NCBI RefSeq assembly: GCF_017571525.1
Contig: NZ_JAGETY010000005.1
Coordinates: forward strand, 279,311 to 343,310
Length of the DNA: 64,000 nucleotides
Source: Hymenobacter sp. BT559
Lineage (GTDB): Bacteria > Bacteroidota > Bacteroidia > Cytophagales > Hymenobacteraceae
Reading direction: 5' to 3'
Shown here: in pieces, positions 25,684 through 34,569 of the stretch
Layout of the letters: each line of letters starts with the position of its first letter
Numbering within the stretch: the stretch's first letter is position 1
Program-made: the position numbers and the translations under genes
The notes under the pieces: model-generated
Told to the model about the DNA's origin: nothing
The model's input: only the letters and a program-made list of their open reading frames with translations
The model's database searches: none

Positions 25684-28600
25684 ATGCGCTACCTCCTCCT
25701 GTTCTGCTGCTTGCTGATGACTGCTCTCCTTGCCGACTCGGCCGCGCCGGGGCCGCCCTCGCCCTTCGCGGCGCAGTGGAAGAAAATAGACACCCTGCTG
25801 GGCAAGGAGCAAACCGCTAGTGCCGCCCCGCTGGTCGAAAAAATCTGCCAGCAGGCCAGGCGTGAGCACAACGCCCCGGCCTACGTGCGGGCATTGCTCT
25901 ATAAAATCAGGCTGCTCTCAACCAAGGAAAACGACGCCGACGAAAAAGCCATCGCGCTGCTCGAAGGCGACCTGAAAACGGCGCAGTTTCCGGCGCGTCC
26001 CATTCTGCACTCGCTGCTGGCGGGCCTGTATGCCAACTATTACAACGAGCACCGCTACCAGCTCTACGAGCGCACTGGCGGCGCGGCGCCCACCGCCGAC
26101 CAGACCACGCCCGGCCGGGCCGATGGCGGCACCAGCCTCGCCACCTGGGATGCTGGCCGGCTAGGGGCCGCCATCGTGCGGCACTACCAGCAGTCGGTAG
26201 CCGATGAGCCGGCCCGCCAGCTCAAAACGACCCTAGCCGACCTCGGCGACCTGGCCATCGGCGGCGATGCTGAGGGCCGTGCCCTGCGCCCCACGCTCTA
26301 CGACCTGCTGGCCCAGCGCGCCATCGCGGGGTTGCAAAACCAGGAGCTATACATCACCAAGCCCGAACAGCAGTGGCAGCCCACTGAGCCTAAGCTGTTC
26401 GGCAGCGCCCAAGAATTTGCCGCGCTAAAGCTGGTGGCCCCGGCCGCCGACTCGCTCAACGGCCCGTTGCTGGCGCTGCGGCTGTTGCAGCGCCTCACAG
26501 CCGCCAGGCTGGCGGCCGGTAACCCCGCCGCTCTGGCTGACGTGGACTTGCAGCGGCTGGACTACGTGCATGGCTTGGTGCAGGGCATCGACTTGGCTAG
26601 CCAGTACGAGCCCGCGCTAGGTAGGCTAGCCGAGCAGTATAAGGCCTTGCCCATCAGTGCCGAGTTTGTGGCCCGGCAGGCCGAAGCCCGGCACGAAGCC
26701 ACAGATGAAGTGGCCGCCGTGGCCCTTACGCGGGTGGCCGAGGCGCGCTTCCCGAAGTCGCGCGGTGCAGCCCAGGCGCGGCAGCTGCGCGGCAGCATCG
26801 AGCAGCCCGAGCTAGCCTTTACGGCCGCCGATGTGGTGGTGCCCGGCCAGCCCTGGCGCCTCGACCTCACGGCCCGCAACGTAACCGAGCTGCACGCCTG
26901 GGCCTACCGCATCACGGCCAAAGAATGGCAGCAAGGCACTGGCTACGACTCCCAAAACCGCCCGCTGGCTAAGCGCTTTGCCCGCGCCCTCAAAGCAGCG
27001 CCGGCCGCCACCTGGGCCGTGCCGCTGCCCGCTAGCCCTACCGATTATAAAGAGCAGAAGCTGGCGGCGGCCGGCGCCGCCCTGCCGGCCGGCTACTACC
27101 TCATCTTGCTCAGCAATAAGGCGCAGCTTTCGACTGACCCGACCGCACAGGCCGCGCCGGCTGGCGCTGTCACGGCCTGTGCTATGCTGGGGGCTAGCCA
27201 GCTCAGCCTCGTGCACCGCACCAATGCCAGCACCGGCGCCACGGCTCTGCTGCTCGACCGGGCTAGCGGCGTGCCGCTGGCGGGGGTGAAAAACCAGGCC
27301 ACCTTCAACGTCTATAACCGCACCACCCAGCACGACGACCGCCGCCTCGGTGACGTGCTGGCCACCAGCGCCACCGGTGAGGTAGAGCTGCCCGGCCCCA
27401 ACCAGGCCAATGACGCGCTGGGCCGCGAGCAGCTCAGCAGCGTGCGCTCGTGGCTGGGCCGCGATACGCTATTCACCGCCCTCAATTCCTACTACTTCCC
27501 CGGCCGCCAGAACGAGGTGGAGGCGCCCCAGCGCCGCACCTTCCTCTTCACCGACCGCGCTATGTACCGGCCGGGGCAGACGCTGTATTTTAAAGGTATT
27601 CTGACTCAAAGCAAGGGCGGCAAGGCCAGCCTGCTCACCGGCCAGCCCGTGAGCCTGCGCCTCGTGGACGTGAACGGCCAGACCGTGCAAACGCTGAATC
27701 TTACCACCTCTGATTTCGGCTCCTTCAACGGCTCCCTGAGCTTGCCCACCGGCCTGCTCAACGGCGAAATGCAGCTGCAAACCGATGCCGGCAGCCTCGC
27801 CTTTGCGGTGGAAGACTACAAGCGGCCGACCTTCCTAGTTATGCTCGACTCAGTGCCCGGCCGCCCGCAACTCGGCCAGCCCCTGACTATCAATGGCCGC
27901 GCCCGCGCCTATGCCGGCCAGGCCACCGACGGGGCTAGCGTGAAATATCACATCACGCGCCGCGAGCTGTTGCCGCTCTTTAACGTTGCGCTTTACGGCA
28001 GCCGGGCAATGTACCCGGGCGGGGGCAGAAGCCAGGAAATCGCCCACGGCACCACCACTACCGATGCCGAGGGCCGCTTTGCTATCACTTTCACGCCGCC
28101 GCTGGTGCCCAGGCAGCCGGCCCGGGGCAGTTGGGAGCCGGGTTTTCTGTTTGAGATAACCGCCGACGTGACCGACGCGGCCGGTGAAACCCGCACCGGC
28201 ACCCGCCACGTGGTAATGGGCCGCAACCCGCTCAGCCTGCGCCTCGCCGGCCCCGGCCAGGCCGATAAGGCCGCACTGCCCACCTTCACGCTGCTCGGCA
28301 CCAATGCTACCGGCGAGCCGCTGCCCGCTACTGGCACGTTGCGTTTGCTAGCGCGTCGCTACCGCCCCAATCTGCCCGGCGTACCCGGTCCCGCCCCCGA
28401 AACGACGGATAACGAGCTGCCCGCCGAGCTGGTCAAAACGTTGCCCTTCGACACCCACGCCAGCCCTGTGCTCGACCTGAAGGCCGCCCTGGCTAACCTG
28501 CCCACCGGCCGCTACCGCCTCGAAGCCCAGGCCGCCGGCGCCGACTCGGCCCGCGCCCGCCTCGATTTCACGCTCTTCGATTCCAACGCCACCACCGTGC

Positions 28601-31600
28601 CCTTCGCCACGCCCGACTGGTTTGTGGCCCTCGCCGATACCGTGGCGCCCGGCCAGCCCACCGCCGTGTTGCTCGGCAGCAGCGAGTCCGACGCCCGCAT
28701 CCTGCTCGAAGTAGAGCGCGGCGGCCAGCTGCTGCGCCGCGAGTGGCTGACCCTGAAAGCCGGCGAGCAGCGCCAGCTAGCCCTCACCAGCGGCCCGGCC
28801 GAGGTCCGTGGCCCGCTCTACGTGCACACCACGCAGGTGCGCGATGGCCGCCTCTACCGCCACGAGGCCGCCGTGCAGGTGGCCGCCGCGCCCCAGCCGC
28901 TGCGCCTGGCCCTGGCCACCTTCCGCGACCGGCTAGCCCCCGGCCAGCGCGAAACCTGGCGCCTCACCATCCGCCAGTCCGACGGCCGCCCCGCCGATGC
29001 CGAGCTGCTCGCCACCCTCTACGACCAGAGCCTAGACGTGTTCCGCCCGCACAGCTTCGAGCGGCTGGAGTTTGGGGGGGATTATTTCCCGGCGCGGTTT
29101 GGCTGGCAGGGGAATATTGGGGAGCTGCGTTCTAATGCCTTCACTAATTCTGGAGTTGGAGAAGCTACACCGGCGATTCTCTACCCTATGTTAAATACCG
29201 GGTACGCGGGTGGATGGATGTTGATGGAATTTGTGCAATCGCTTAATCTTCCCGCGCCAGCAAACGTGTATGGTTCGCGTGCCTTGCAAAGTCGGGTAGC
29301 AGGGGTACAAATTCAGCGAAGTGCTCCCGGCAACGGGCCTGTAATTAGACTTCGAGGTGCCAGCACTATAATGGCCCAGGATATACAGGCGGCACCTGCT
29401 TCGATGGCCGCTAGGCTTGCAAAAGATGCTGCCAGCGGCAAGCTGAATGAAGTAGTAACCGTCGGCTACGGCACCCCCAACAAGCCCGCCCCCGACCTCT
29501 CCACCATCGCCGCCCGGAGCGACTTCCGCGAAACGGCCTTCTGGCAGCCCGCCTTGCGCACCGATAAGAACGGCGACGTGGTGCTCGAATTTCAGATGCC
29601 CGAGGCCGTGACGCGCTGGCAGCTGCTGGCCCTGGCTCACGACCGCAGCCTGCACACCGGCCAACTGGCCCGCCAGCTCATCACCCAGAAGGAAATCCAG
29701 CTTACGCCCAACGCCCCGCGCTTCCTGCGGCCCGGCGACGCGTTCACCTTCCCCGCCAAGTTTTCCAACCTCACCGACCACGCCACCAGCGGCACGGCCC
29801 AGCTCTTTTTGCTCGACGCCGCCACCGGCCAGGATATCACCAGCCAGCTCCTCAAAGGCCCCACCCAGCTGCCGGTAAGCGCCGCCGCCCACCAAAGCGC
29901 CGCGCTAGGGTGGGAGCTGACCATCCCGGCCGACTTTGCGCCCGTGGCCGTGACCTACCGCGTGGTGGCTGAGAGTCAGTTAGCAGTTAGCAGTGAGCAG
30001 TCAGCAGAGAAAAAGGGCAAAAAGAAAAACCGTCAGGCTCCCCTCTCCCAAGGAGAGGGGCCGGGGGTGAGGTTTACGGACGGTGAGGAAAACACCCTGC
30101 CTGTGCTGCCCAACCGCATCCTCATCACCGAAAGCCTGCCACTGGCCCTAGCTGGCCCCGGCACCCGCGAGTACGAGCTGAAAAAGCTCACGAGCACCGC
30201 TAGCCCCACCCGGCGCAACTACTTGCTCACGCTAGAGATGACGGCCAACCCCGCCTGGTACGCCGTGCAGAGCCTGCCCTACCTGCTTGAATACCCCTAC
30301 GAGTGCTCGGAGCAAACCTTCAGCCGGCTCTACGCCAACCTGCTGGCCGCCCAGATTTTGAAAAGCAACCCGCGCTTCAAAGCTGTGCTGGCCGAATGGA
30401 CCCGCCAGGCCCAGAGCGGCACCGCCGCCCAGCAAAACGCCCTCGCCAGCAAGCTCGCCCAAAACCAGGAGCTGAAGAATATCCTACTGCAAGAAACTCC
30501 TTGGATGCGCGATGCCCAGGGCGAAACCGAGCGGCTAGCCCGCCTAAGCACGTTGTTTGACGAGACAAGGCTAAAAACCGAAACCGCCCGCACCTTGGCC
30601 AAACTGCAAGCCATGCAGCTGCCCGACGGCTCGTTTCCGTGGTTTGAGAAGATGCCCGCCGACCGCTACATCACCCAGCTCATCGTGGCCGGCTTCGGCA
30701 AGTTGCAGAAGCTCGGCGCCTTTGATGCCAGCCAGGACGACGTGGCCCGCGGCATCCTGCAACACGCCCTACACTACCTCGACGGCGCCCTGACCCGCGA
30801 CTACGCCGAGCTGCGCCGCCAAAAGGCCGTTAAGCTGGCTGACAACCACCTCGCAGATATCCAGATTCAGGCGCTGTACGCCCGCAGCTTCTGGCTGAAA
30901 CAGCCCGTGGCTGCCGACGCCAAGGCGGCCTATACCTACTACCGCACCCAGGCCGCCAGTTACTGGGCCGGCCAAACCCGCTACCTGCAAGCGCAGGCCG
31001 CGTTAGCCCTGTTCCGGGCAGATAAGGCCGCGCCCGCCGCCCAAAACATCCTGCGCGCCCTGGCCGAAAACGCCCTGCACAGCCCTGAGCTAGGCATGTA
31101 CTGGAAAGACGTGACCAGCGGCTACTATTGGCGCGAGGCCCCCACCGAAACGCAGGCCACCCTCATCGAGGCCTTCGACGAAATCAAGAATGACCAAAAA
31201 GCAGTCGATGAGCTAAAGCTCTGGCTGCTGGCCCACAAGCGCACCCACAGCTGGGAAAGCACCCGCGCCACCACCGATGCCTGTTACGCCCTGCTGCTGC
31301 GCGGCCCCAGCTGGCTAGCCCCTGCCCAGCCGCTAGCCGTGACGGTGGGCGGCCAGCCCATAAAGCCCGAGGCTAGCCAGGCCGGCACCGGCTACTACAA
31401 AACCACTTGGCCCGCTGCCGACATTGAGCCCGCCCAGGGCAAAGTGACGGTGATTAAAACCGATGCCGGCCCGGCCTGGGGCGCCCTCCACTGGCAGTAC
31501 TTCGAAGACCTCGACAAGGTGACGCCCGCCGCCACGCCGCTCAGCCTCGAGCGCCAGCTCTACCGCGAAACCCGCACCGCCGCCGGCCCGCAGCTCGAAA

Positions 31601-31962
31601 GGATAACCGCCGCCACGCCCCTGCGCGTGGGCGACGCCCTAGTGGTGCGCCTCGTGCTGCGCACCGACCGCGCCCTCGAATACGTGCACCTCAAGGACCA
31701 GCGCGCCGCCGGCTTAGAGCTCATTAACCAGCTCAGCGGCTACCAGTACCAAAATGGGCTAGGCTATTATGAGAGCCCGCGCGACGCGGCCACCAACTTC
31801 TTTTTGAGCGAAGTGCCGCGCGGTACCCACGTTTTTGAGTATCGCCTGCGGGCCAGCCAGGCTGGAAATTTTTCGGGCGGCCTAAGCCAGGTTCAGTGCC
31901 TCTACGCGCCCGAGTTTGGGGCCAATTCGGCGGGCCAGCGGTTACTGATTTCGCCGCAATAA
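25684..31962 (+). CDS. Giant bacterial alpha-2-macroglobulin with thioester motif
   Basis: A 2092-residue exported protein of the bacterial alpha-2-macroglobulin family, which traps proteases in the periplasm or at the cell surface. The signal peptide is MRYLLLFCCLLMTALLADSA. Macroglobulin (MG2-like) domains include FLFTDRAMYRPGQTLYFKG (about residues 620-640). ETAFWQPALRTDKNGDV and MPEAVTRWQLLALAHD belong to the A2M family domain. The thioester motif CSEQ is intact at 1541-1544 (YPYECSEQTFSRLYAN), followed by the helical TED domain. Two odd segments interrupt it: residues about 1140-1265 resemble a TonB-receptor plug and have lower GC, and about 1430-1465 look like a repeat element read in frame. 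ATG 25684 gives the signal peptide. No PBP1C gene is adjacent. Confidence 0.93.
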   Translation: MRYLLLFCCLLMTALLADSAAPGPPSPFAAQWKKIDTLLGKEQTASAAPLVEKICQQARREHNAPAYVRALLYKIRLLSTKENDADEKAIALLEGDLKTAQFPARPILHSLLAGLYANYYNEHRYQLYERTGGAAPTADQTTPGRADGGTSLATWDAGRLGAAIVRHYQQSVADEPARQLKTTLADLGDLAIGGDAEGRALRPTLYDLLAQRAIAGLQNQELYITKPEQQWQPTEPKLFGSAQEFAALKLVAPAADSLNGPLLALRLLQRLTAARLAAGNPAALADVDLQRLDYVHGLVQGIDLASQYEPALGRLAEQYKALPISAEFVARQAEARHEATDEVAAVALTRVAEARFPKSRGAAQARQLRGSIEQPELAFTAADVVVPGQPWRLDLTARNVTELHAWAYRITAKEWQQGTGYDSQNRPLAKRFARALKAAPAATWAVPLPASPTDYKEQKLAAAGAALPAGYYLILLSNKAQLSTDPTAQAAPAGAVTACAMLGASQLSLVHRTNASTGATALLLDRASGVPLAGVKNQATFNVYNRTTQHDDRRLGDVLATSATGEVELPGPNQANDALGREQLSSVRSWLGRDTLFTALNSYYFPGRQNEVEAPQRRTFLFTDRAMYRPGQTLYFKGILTQSKGGKASLLTGQPVSLRLVDVNGQTVQTLNLTTSDFGSFNGSLSLPTGLLNGEMQLQTDAGSLAFAVEDYKRPTFLVMLDSVPGRPQLGQPLTINGRARAYAGQATDGASVKYHITRRELLPLFNVALYGSRAMYPGGGRSQEIAHGTTTTDAEGRFAITFTPPLVPRQPARGSWEPGFLFEITADVTDAAGETRTGTRHVVMGRNPLSLRLAGPGQADKAALPTFTLLGTNATGEPLPATGTLRLLARRYRPNLPGVPGPAPETTDNELPAELVKTLPFDTHASPVLDLKAALANLPTGRYRLEAQAAGADSARARLDFTLFDSNATTVPFATPDWFVALADTVAPGQPTAVLLGSSESDARILLEVERGGQLLRREWLTLKAGEQRQLALTSGPAEVRGPLYVHTTQVRDGRLYRHEAAVQVAAAPQPLRLALATFRDRLAPGQRETWRLTIRQSDGRPADAELLATLYDQSLDVFRPHSFERLEFGGDYFPARFGWQGNIGELRSNAFTNSGVGEATPAILYPMLNTGYAGGWMLMEFVQSLNLPAPANVYGSRALQSRVAGVQIQRSAPGNGPVIRLRGASTIMAQDIQAAPASMAARLAKDAASGKLNEVVTVGYGTPNKPAPDLSTIAARSDFRETAFWQPALRTDKNGDVVLEFQMPEAVTRWQLLALAHDRSLHTGQLARQLITQKEIQLTPNAPRFLRPGDAFTFPAKFSNLTDHATSGTAQLFLLDAATGQDITSQLLKGPTQLPVSAAAHQSAALGWELTIPADFAPVAVTYRVVAESQLAVSSEQSAEKKGKKKNRQAPLSQGEGPGVRFTDGEENTLPVLPNRILITESLPLALAGPGTREYELKKLTSTASPTRRNYLLTLEMTANPAWYAVQSLPYLLEYPYECSEQTFSRLYANLLAAQILKSNPRFKAVLAEWTRQAQSGTAAQQNALASKLAQNQELKNILLQETPWMRDAQGETERLARLSTLFDETRLKTETARTLAKLQAMQLPDGSFPWFEKMPADRYITQLIVAGFGKLQKLGAFDASQDDVARGILQHALHYLDGALTRDYAELRRQKAVKLADNHLADIQIQALYARSFWLKQPVAADAKAAYTYYRTQAASYWAGQTRYLQAQAALALFRADKAAPAAQNILRALAENALHSPELGMYWKDVTSGYYWREAPTETQATLIEAFDEIKNDQKAVDELKLWLLAHKRTHSWESTRATTDACYALLLRGPSWLAPAQPLAVTVGGQPIKPEASQAGTGYYKTTWPAADIEPAQGKVTVIKTDAGPAWGALHWQYFEDLDKVTPAATPLSLERQLYRETRTAAGPQLERITAATPLRVGDALVVRLVLRTDRALEYVHLKDQRAAGLELINQLSGYQYQNGLGYYESPRDAATNFFLSEVPRGTHVFEYRLRASQAGNFSGGLSQVQCLYAPEFGANSAGQRLLISPQ
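29976..30075. repeat. Repeat-like insert inside the macroglobulin gene
   Basis: Short direct repeats of CAGTTAGCAGT/CAGTGAGCAGT type (29976-30007), then a Lys-rich stretch, then a hairpin with 9-bp arms CCCCTCTCC/GGAGAGGGG (30040-30048 and 30052-30060) followed by CCGGGGGTGAGGT. These are hallmarks of dispersed intergenic repeats, here translated as SQLAVSSEQSAEKKG ... PLSQGEGPGVR without breaking the frame. Confidence 0.7.
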
Positions 31963-32110
31963 AGGGGGCTAGCGGGGGCAATGCCCAGAATTTGCTCAGA
32001 AATTTCGGTAACGATTGCGGTCCGGTTTGCCGGTGCGCCAGCCCACCGGCCCGGGCCTAGCAGCGCGCCGTTTGCCTGCACAGTAGCTTGCGTGGGTGGG
32101 TGGTACGGAC

Positions 32111-32118
32111 TATTTTTG
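32111..32118 (+). promoter_or_regulatory. Bacteroidota -7 box (TATTTTTG)
   Basis: TAnnTTTG match 27 bases before the ATG of the Lys/His-rich exported protein. Confidence 0.5.
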
Positions 32119-32145
32119 TTTTTCTAATTATCCAGTAAGTTATTG

Positions 32146-32826
32146 ATGAGGAAGCTAGTTGTATTATTGGCCCTATCGCTGAGCACCTCGGCGGCCTGGG
32201 CCCAGACGGAGAAAAGCCAAGTCGTTACCAAGCTGCCCGGCGAAGAAAGCCTGAGCACCCGCGAGCGGGCCGAGCGCGATTTTCTGATGCCGGTGCGCCG
32301 CAAAAAGGCCGCCGAGCTGTCCAAACCCACGGCCTCGGCCGAGCAGCTAACCACCGCTGCCCCCGAAAACGACGCCATAGCGCATTACAGCGAAGCTGCC
32401 ACCGACCCGCGCCCCGAGGAAGCCGCCGCAGCTACCCACGAGGTAAGCGCGGCCAGCCGCCGCGCCGCCCGTCGGGCTCGCCTGCGGGCCATCGAACGGG
32501 CCGAAGAGCGCGCCGCCGAAGCCCGGGCCGAGCGCCGCGCCGAAGCCCGCCGCGCCGCCCGCCACAGCAGCAAGAGCAGCCACAGCAGCAAATCGACCAA
32601 AGCCAGCCGCGCCAAAGCTGCCCGCGAAGCCAAGCATAGCAGCAAAAGCAGCCGCAGCAAGCACCACAGCAGCGAAAAGTCGAGCAGCCACCATAGCAGC
32701 AAAAAGACTGCCTCGCACAAAAGCCATAAGGAAACGACCAAGAAGGCCAAGCACCACACGGCCGAGAAAAAGACCAAAACCAAGCACAAAGCGGCCAGTG
32801 CCAGCAAGCACAAGCACCGCCGCTAG
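32146..32826 (+). CDS. Exported Lys/Ser/His-rich low-complexity protein, unknown function
   Basis: A 226-residue protein I do not recognise. A signal peptide (MRKLVVLLALSLSTSAAWAQ) is followed by a mixed region with TRERAERDFLMP. Next comes an Arg/Ala/Glu-rich helix (about 100-140: RRAARRARLRAIERAEERAA). The last ~85 residues are made almost only of Lys, Ser, His, Ala and Thr (HSSKSSHSSKS, KHHSSEKSSSHHSS, KHKHRR). The tail is strongly basic and His-rich, so binding of nucleic acid, phosphate polymers or metals outside the cytoplasm is conceivable, but that is a guess. ATG 32146 is the second codon of the open frame. It has its own promoter box and terminator. Confidence 0.8.
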   Translation: MRKLVVLLALSLSTSAAWAQTEKSQVVTKLPGEESLSTRERAERDFLMPVRRKKAAELSKPTASAEQLTTAAPENDAIAHYSEAATDPRPEEAAAATHEVSAASRRAARRARLRAIERAEERAAEARAERRAEARRAARHSSKSSHSSKSTKASRAKAAREAKHSSKSSRSKHHSSEKSSSHHSSKKTASHKSHKETTKKAKHHTAEKKTKTKHKAASASKHKHRR

Positions 32827-32848
32827 GCCACTATAACTTAGATTATAA

Positions 32849-32884
32849 CAGAAGAAGCCCGGCCAACTGGCCGGGCTTCTTCTG
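32849..32884. terminator. Bidirectional intrinsic terminator
   Basis: A perfect 16-bp stem (32849-32864 with 32869-32884) around the loop AACT. It separates the basic-protein gene from the converging ferredoxin gene. Confidence 0.88.
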
Positions 32885-32927
32885 TTTAGGTGGGTTTGGG
32901 CTGGCGCAAGGGCTAGCCAGCTTACAT

Positions 32928-33254
32928 TTACTCGCCGCTGCCCAGCACGCGCACTACCAGACCATCAAGGTTGGGGGCGAGGCGAATCTGGCAGCTGAGG
33001 CGGCTGGTTTCGTGCAGCACGGGCAGCGTGTCGAGCATCGCCCACTCGTCGTCGCTGGGCTCGGGCAGGGGCGGGCCGGCCAGCACCTCCACGTGGCAGG
33101 TGGCGCACAGCGCCATGCCGCCGCAGGTAGCCTGAATAGGATACTCATTAGCCTTGAGCAGCTCCATCAGGCTCAGGCCCATGTCGGTAGGTGCTTCCAG
33201 TTCGCGCCGCTGGCCGGGCGCTTCTTCTACGTAAACGCGGATGTCAGTATTCAA
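32928..33254 (-). CDS. [2Fe-2S] ferredoxin next to ferredoxin reductase
   Basis: A 108-residue plant/adrenodoxin-like [2Fe-2S] protein. Ligands are C-x5-C-x2-C in QATCGGMALCATCHVEV plus a later Cys in RLSCQIRLAP. The reading frame has no ATG at the front: the start is TTG 33254 (protein MNTDIRVYVEE...), and that codon lies at the edge of a 28-bp inverted repeat. The gene downstream of a ferredoxin-NADP reductase on the same strand suggests the two are partners, supplying electrons from NADPH. This is a second ferredoxin, distinct from the one by iscX. Confidence 0.88.
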   Translation of the reverse strand: MNTDIRVYVEEAPGQRRELEAPTDMGLSLMELLKANEYPIQATCGGMALCATCHVEVLAGPPLPEPSDDEWAMLDTLPVLHETSRLSCQIRLAPNLDGLVVRVLGSGE

Positions 33255-33338
33255 TGGGTGAATGAGCGAATGGGTGAATGGGTGAATGATGCTACTAGGC
33301 GGGCCGGGTTATTCACCCATTCGCTCATTCACCCATTG
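33252..33338. repeat. 28-bp perfect inverted repeat of GGTGAAT units
   Basis: 33252-33279 is the exact reverse complement of 33311-33338 with a 31-base loop. Each arm is itself built from GGGTGAAT/GAGCGAAT octamers. It fills the gap between the reductase stop and the ferredoxin start and includes the ferredoxin start codon. Confidence 0.8.
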
Positions 33339-33339
33339 A

Positions 33340-34356
33340 TTATAGCGTGGGTACCCCGTTGACGGTGGTGTACTTGAGAGTGTATTTTTTGTCGGGATAA
33401 ATGTACTTGAACGCACCCTGGCACATGAGCGCCGCCTCGTGGAAGCCGCACAAAATGAGCTTCAGCTTGCCCGGATACGTGTTGATATCGCCGATGGCGT
33501 ACACGCCGGGCAGCGAGGTGCTGTAGTCCTCGGTGTTCACCACAATAGCATCGTCGGTGAGGTCGAGGTTCCAGTCGCCGATGGGGCCTAGCTTAGGCGT
33601 GAGGCCGAACAGCGGCACGAAGGCATCGAGCGGCACGGTCTGGGTAGTGCCGTCGTTGTTGGTAATGGTCACCTGCTCCAGGTGGCCGTTGCCGTGCAGG
33701 TGCGTCACATTCGAGCTAAGCACCAGCTTGATACGGCCGGCATCGTGCAGGGCTTTCACCTTCTCGGCCGAGTCGGCGGCGCCGCGGAAGGTGGTGCCGC
33801 GGTGCACCAGCGTCACGTCGCTGGCCACGTTGGCCAGGAAGTTGGTCCAGTCGAGGGCCGAGTCGCCACCGCCCGCAATCACAATTTTCTTGTCGCGGAA
33901 GTGCTCGGGGTCGCGCACCATGTAGTGCACACCCTTGCCGCCCTCAAAGCGCTCCAGGTTTTCCACGGCCGGCTTGCGCGGCTCAAACGACCCTAGCCCG
34001 CCCGCAATAGCTACGGCCTTGCACTGAATTTCGGTGCCATCGGTGGTGTAGAGCTGAAACGAGCCATCCTCCAGCTTGGCAAAGCGCTCGACGCGCTCGC
34101 CCAGCGTGAACGTGGGGTGGAAGGGCTCGATTTGCTTCATCAGGTTATCGATGAGGTCGCCGGCCAGAATCTCGGGGTAGCCGGGGATGTCGTAAATCGG
34201 CTTCTTGGGGTAAATCTCGGAAAGCTGCCCGCCCGGCTGGGGCAGGGCGTCTACCACGTGGCAGCGCAGCTTGAGCAGTCCGGCTTCAAAAACAGCAAAC
34301 AGGCCCACCGGGCCCGCCCCGATGATGCAGATATCAGTGGAAATTACAGCGGCCAT
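33340..34356 (-). CDS. Ferredoxin-NADP+ reductase, thioredoxin-reductase-like (YumC type)
   Basis: A 338-residue FAD enzyme. The FAD site is ICIIGAGPVGLFAVFEAG, followed by LPQPGGQLSEIYPKKPIYDIPGYP, which is diagnostic for the thioredoxin-reductase-like ferredoxin reductases. The NADP site is KIVIAGGGDSALDWTNFL. The closing FAD motif is GVYAIGDINTYPGKLKLI. It has no CxxC redox pair, so it is not a thioredoxin reductase. It is transcribed with the downstream [2Fe-2S] ferredoxin, its likely partner. A TATCTTTG -7 box lies 36 bases before the start. Confidence 0.93.
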   Translation of the reverse strand: MAAVISTDICIIGAGPVGLFAVFEAGLLKLRCHVVDALPQPGGQLSEIYPKKPIYDIPGYPEILAGDLIDNLMKQIEPFHPTFTLGERVERFAKLEDGSFQLYTTDGTEIQCKAVAIAGGLGSFEPRKPAVENLERFEGGKGVHYMVRDPEHFRDKKIVIAGGGDSALDWTNFLANVASDVTLVHRGTTFRGAADSAEKVKALHDAGRIKLVLSSNVTHLHGNGHLEQVTITNNDGTTQTVPLDAFVPLFGLTPKLGPIGDWNLDLTDDAIVVNTEDYSTSLPGVYAIGDINTYPGKLKLILCGFHEAALMCQGAFKYIYPDKKYTLKYTTVNGVPTL

Positions 34357-34392
34357 TCAGTCAGGAAAAAACGGAGGTCTTTAGAATGATTA

Positions 34393-34400
34393 CAAAGATA
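34393..34400 (-). promoter_or_regulatory. Bacteroidota -7 box (TATCTTTG, minus strand)
   Basis: Exact TAnnTTTG on the minus strand 36 bases upstream of the ferredoxin reductase ATG. Confidence 0.55.
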
Positions 34401-34569
34401 CGGCTAGCCTGCCCGGCGTGCCCACCCCACAGGGCGCCCGGCTGGGCCAGCTTATGTCGTTGCTAAAGAATTAACAATTGAGTAACGGATAAGATTCTGA
34501 GCGCAAAGACCTTTACTGCCTGGTTTTCGGGCGTTTTTTCTTGCTTTTATCCTTTTCCGCGTTTTACTC

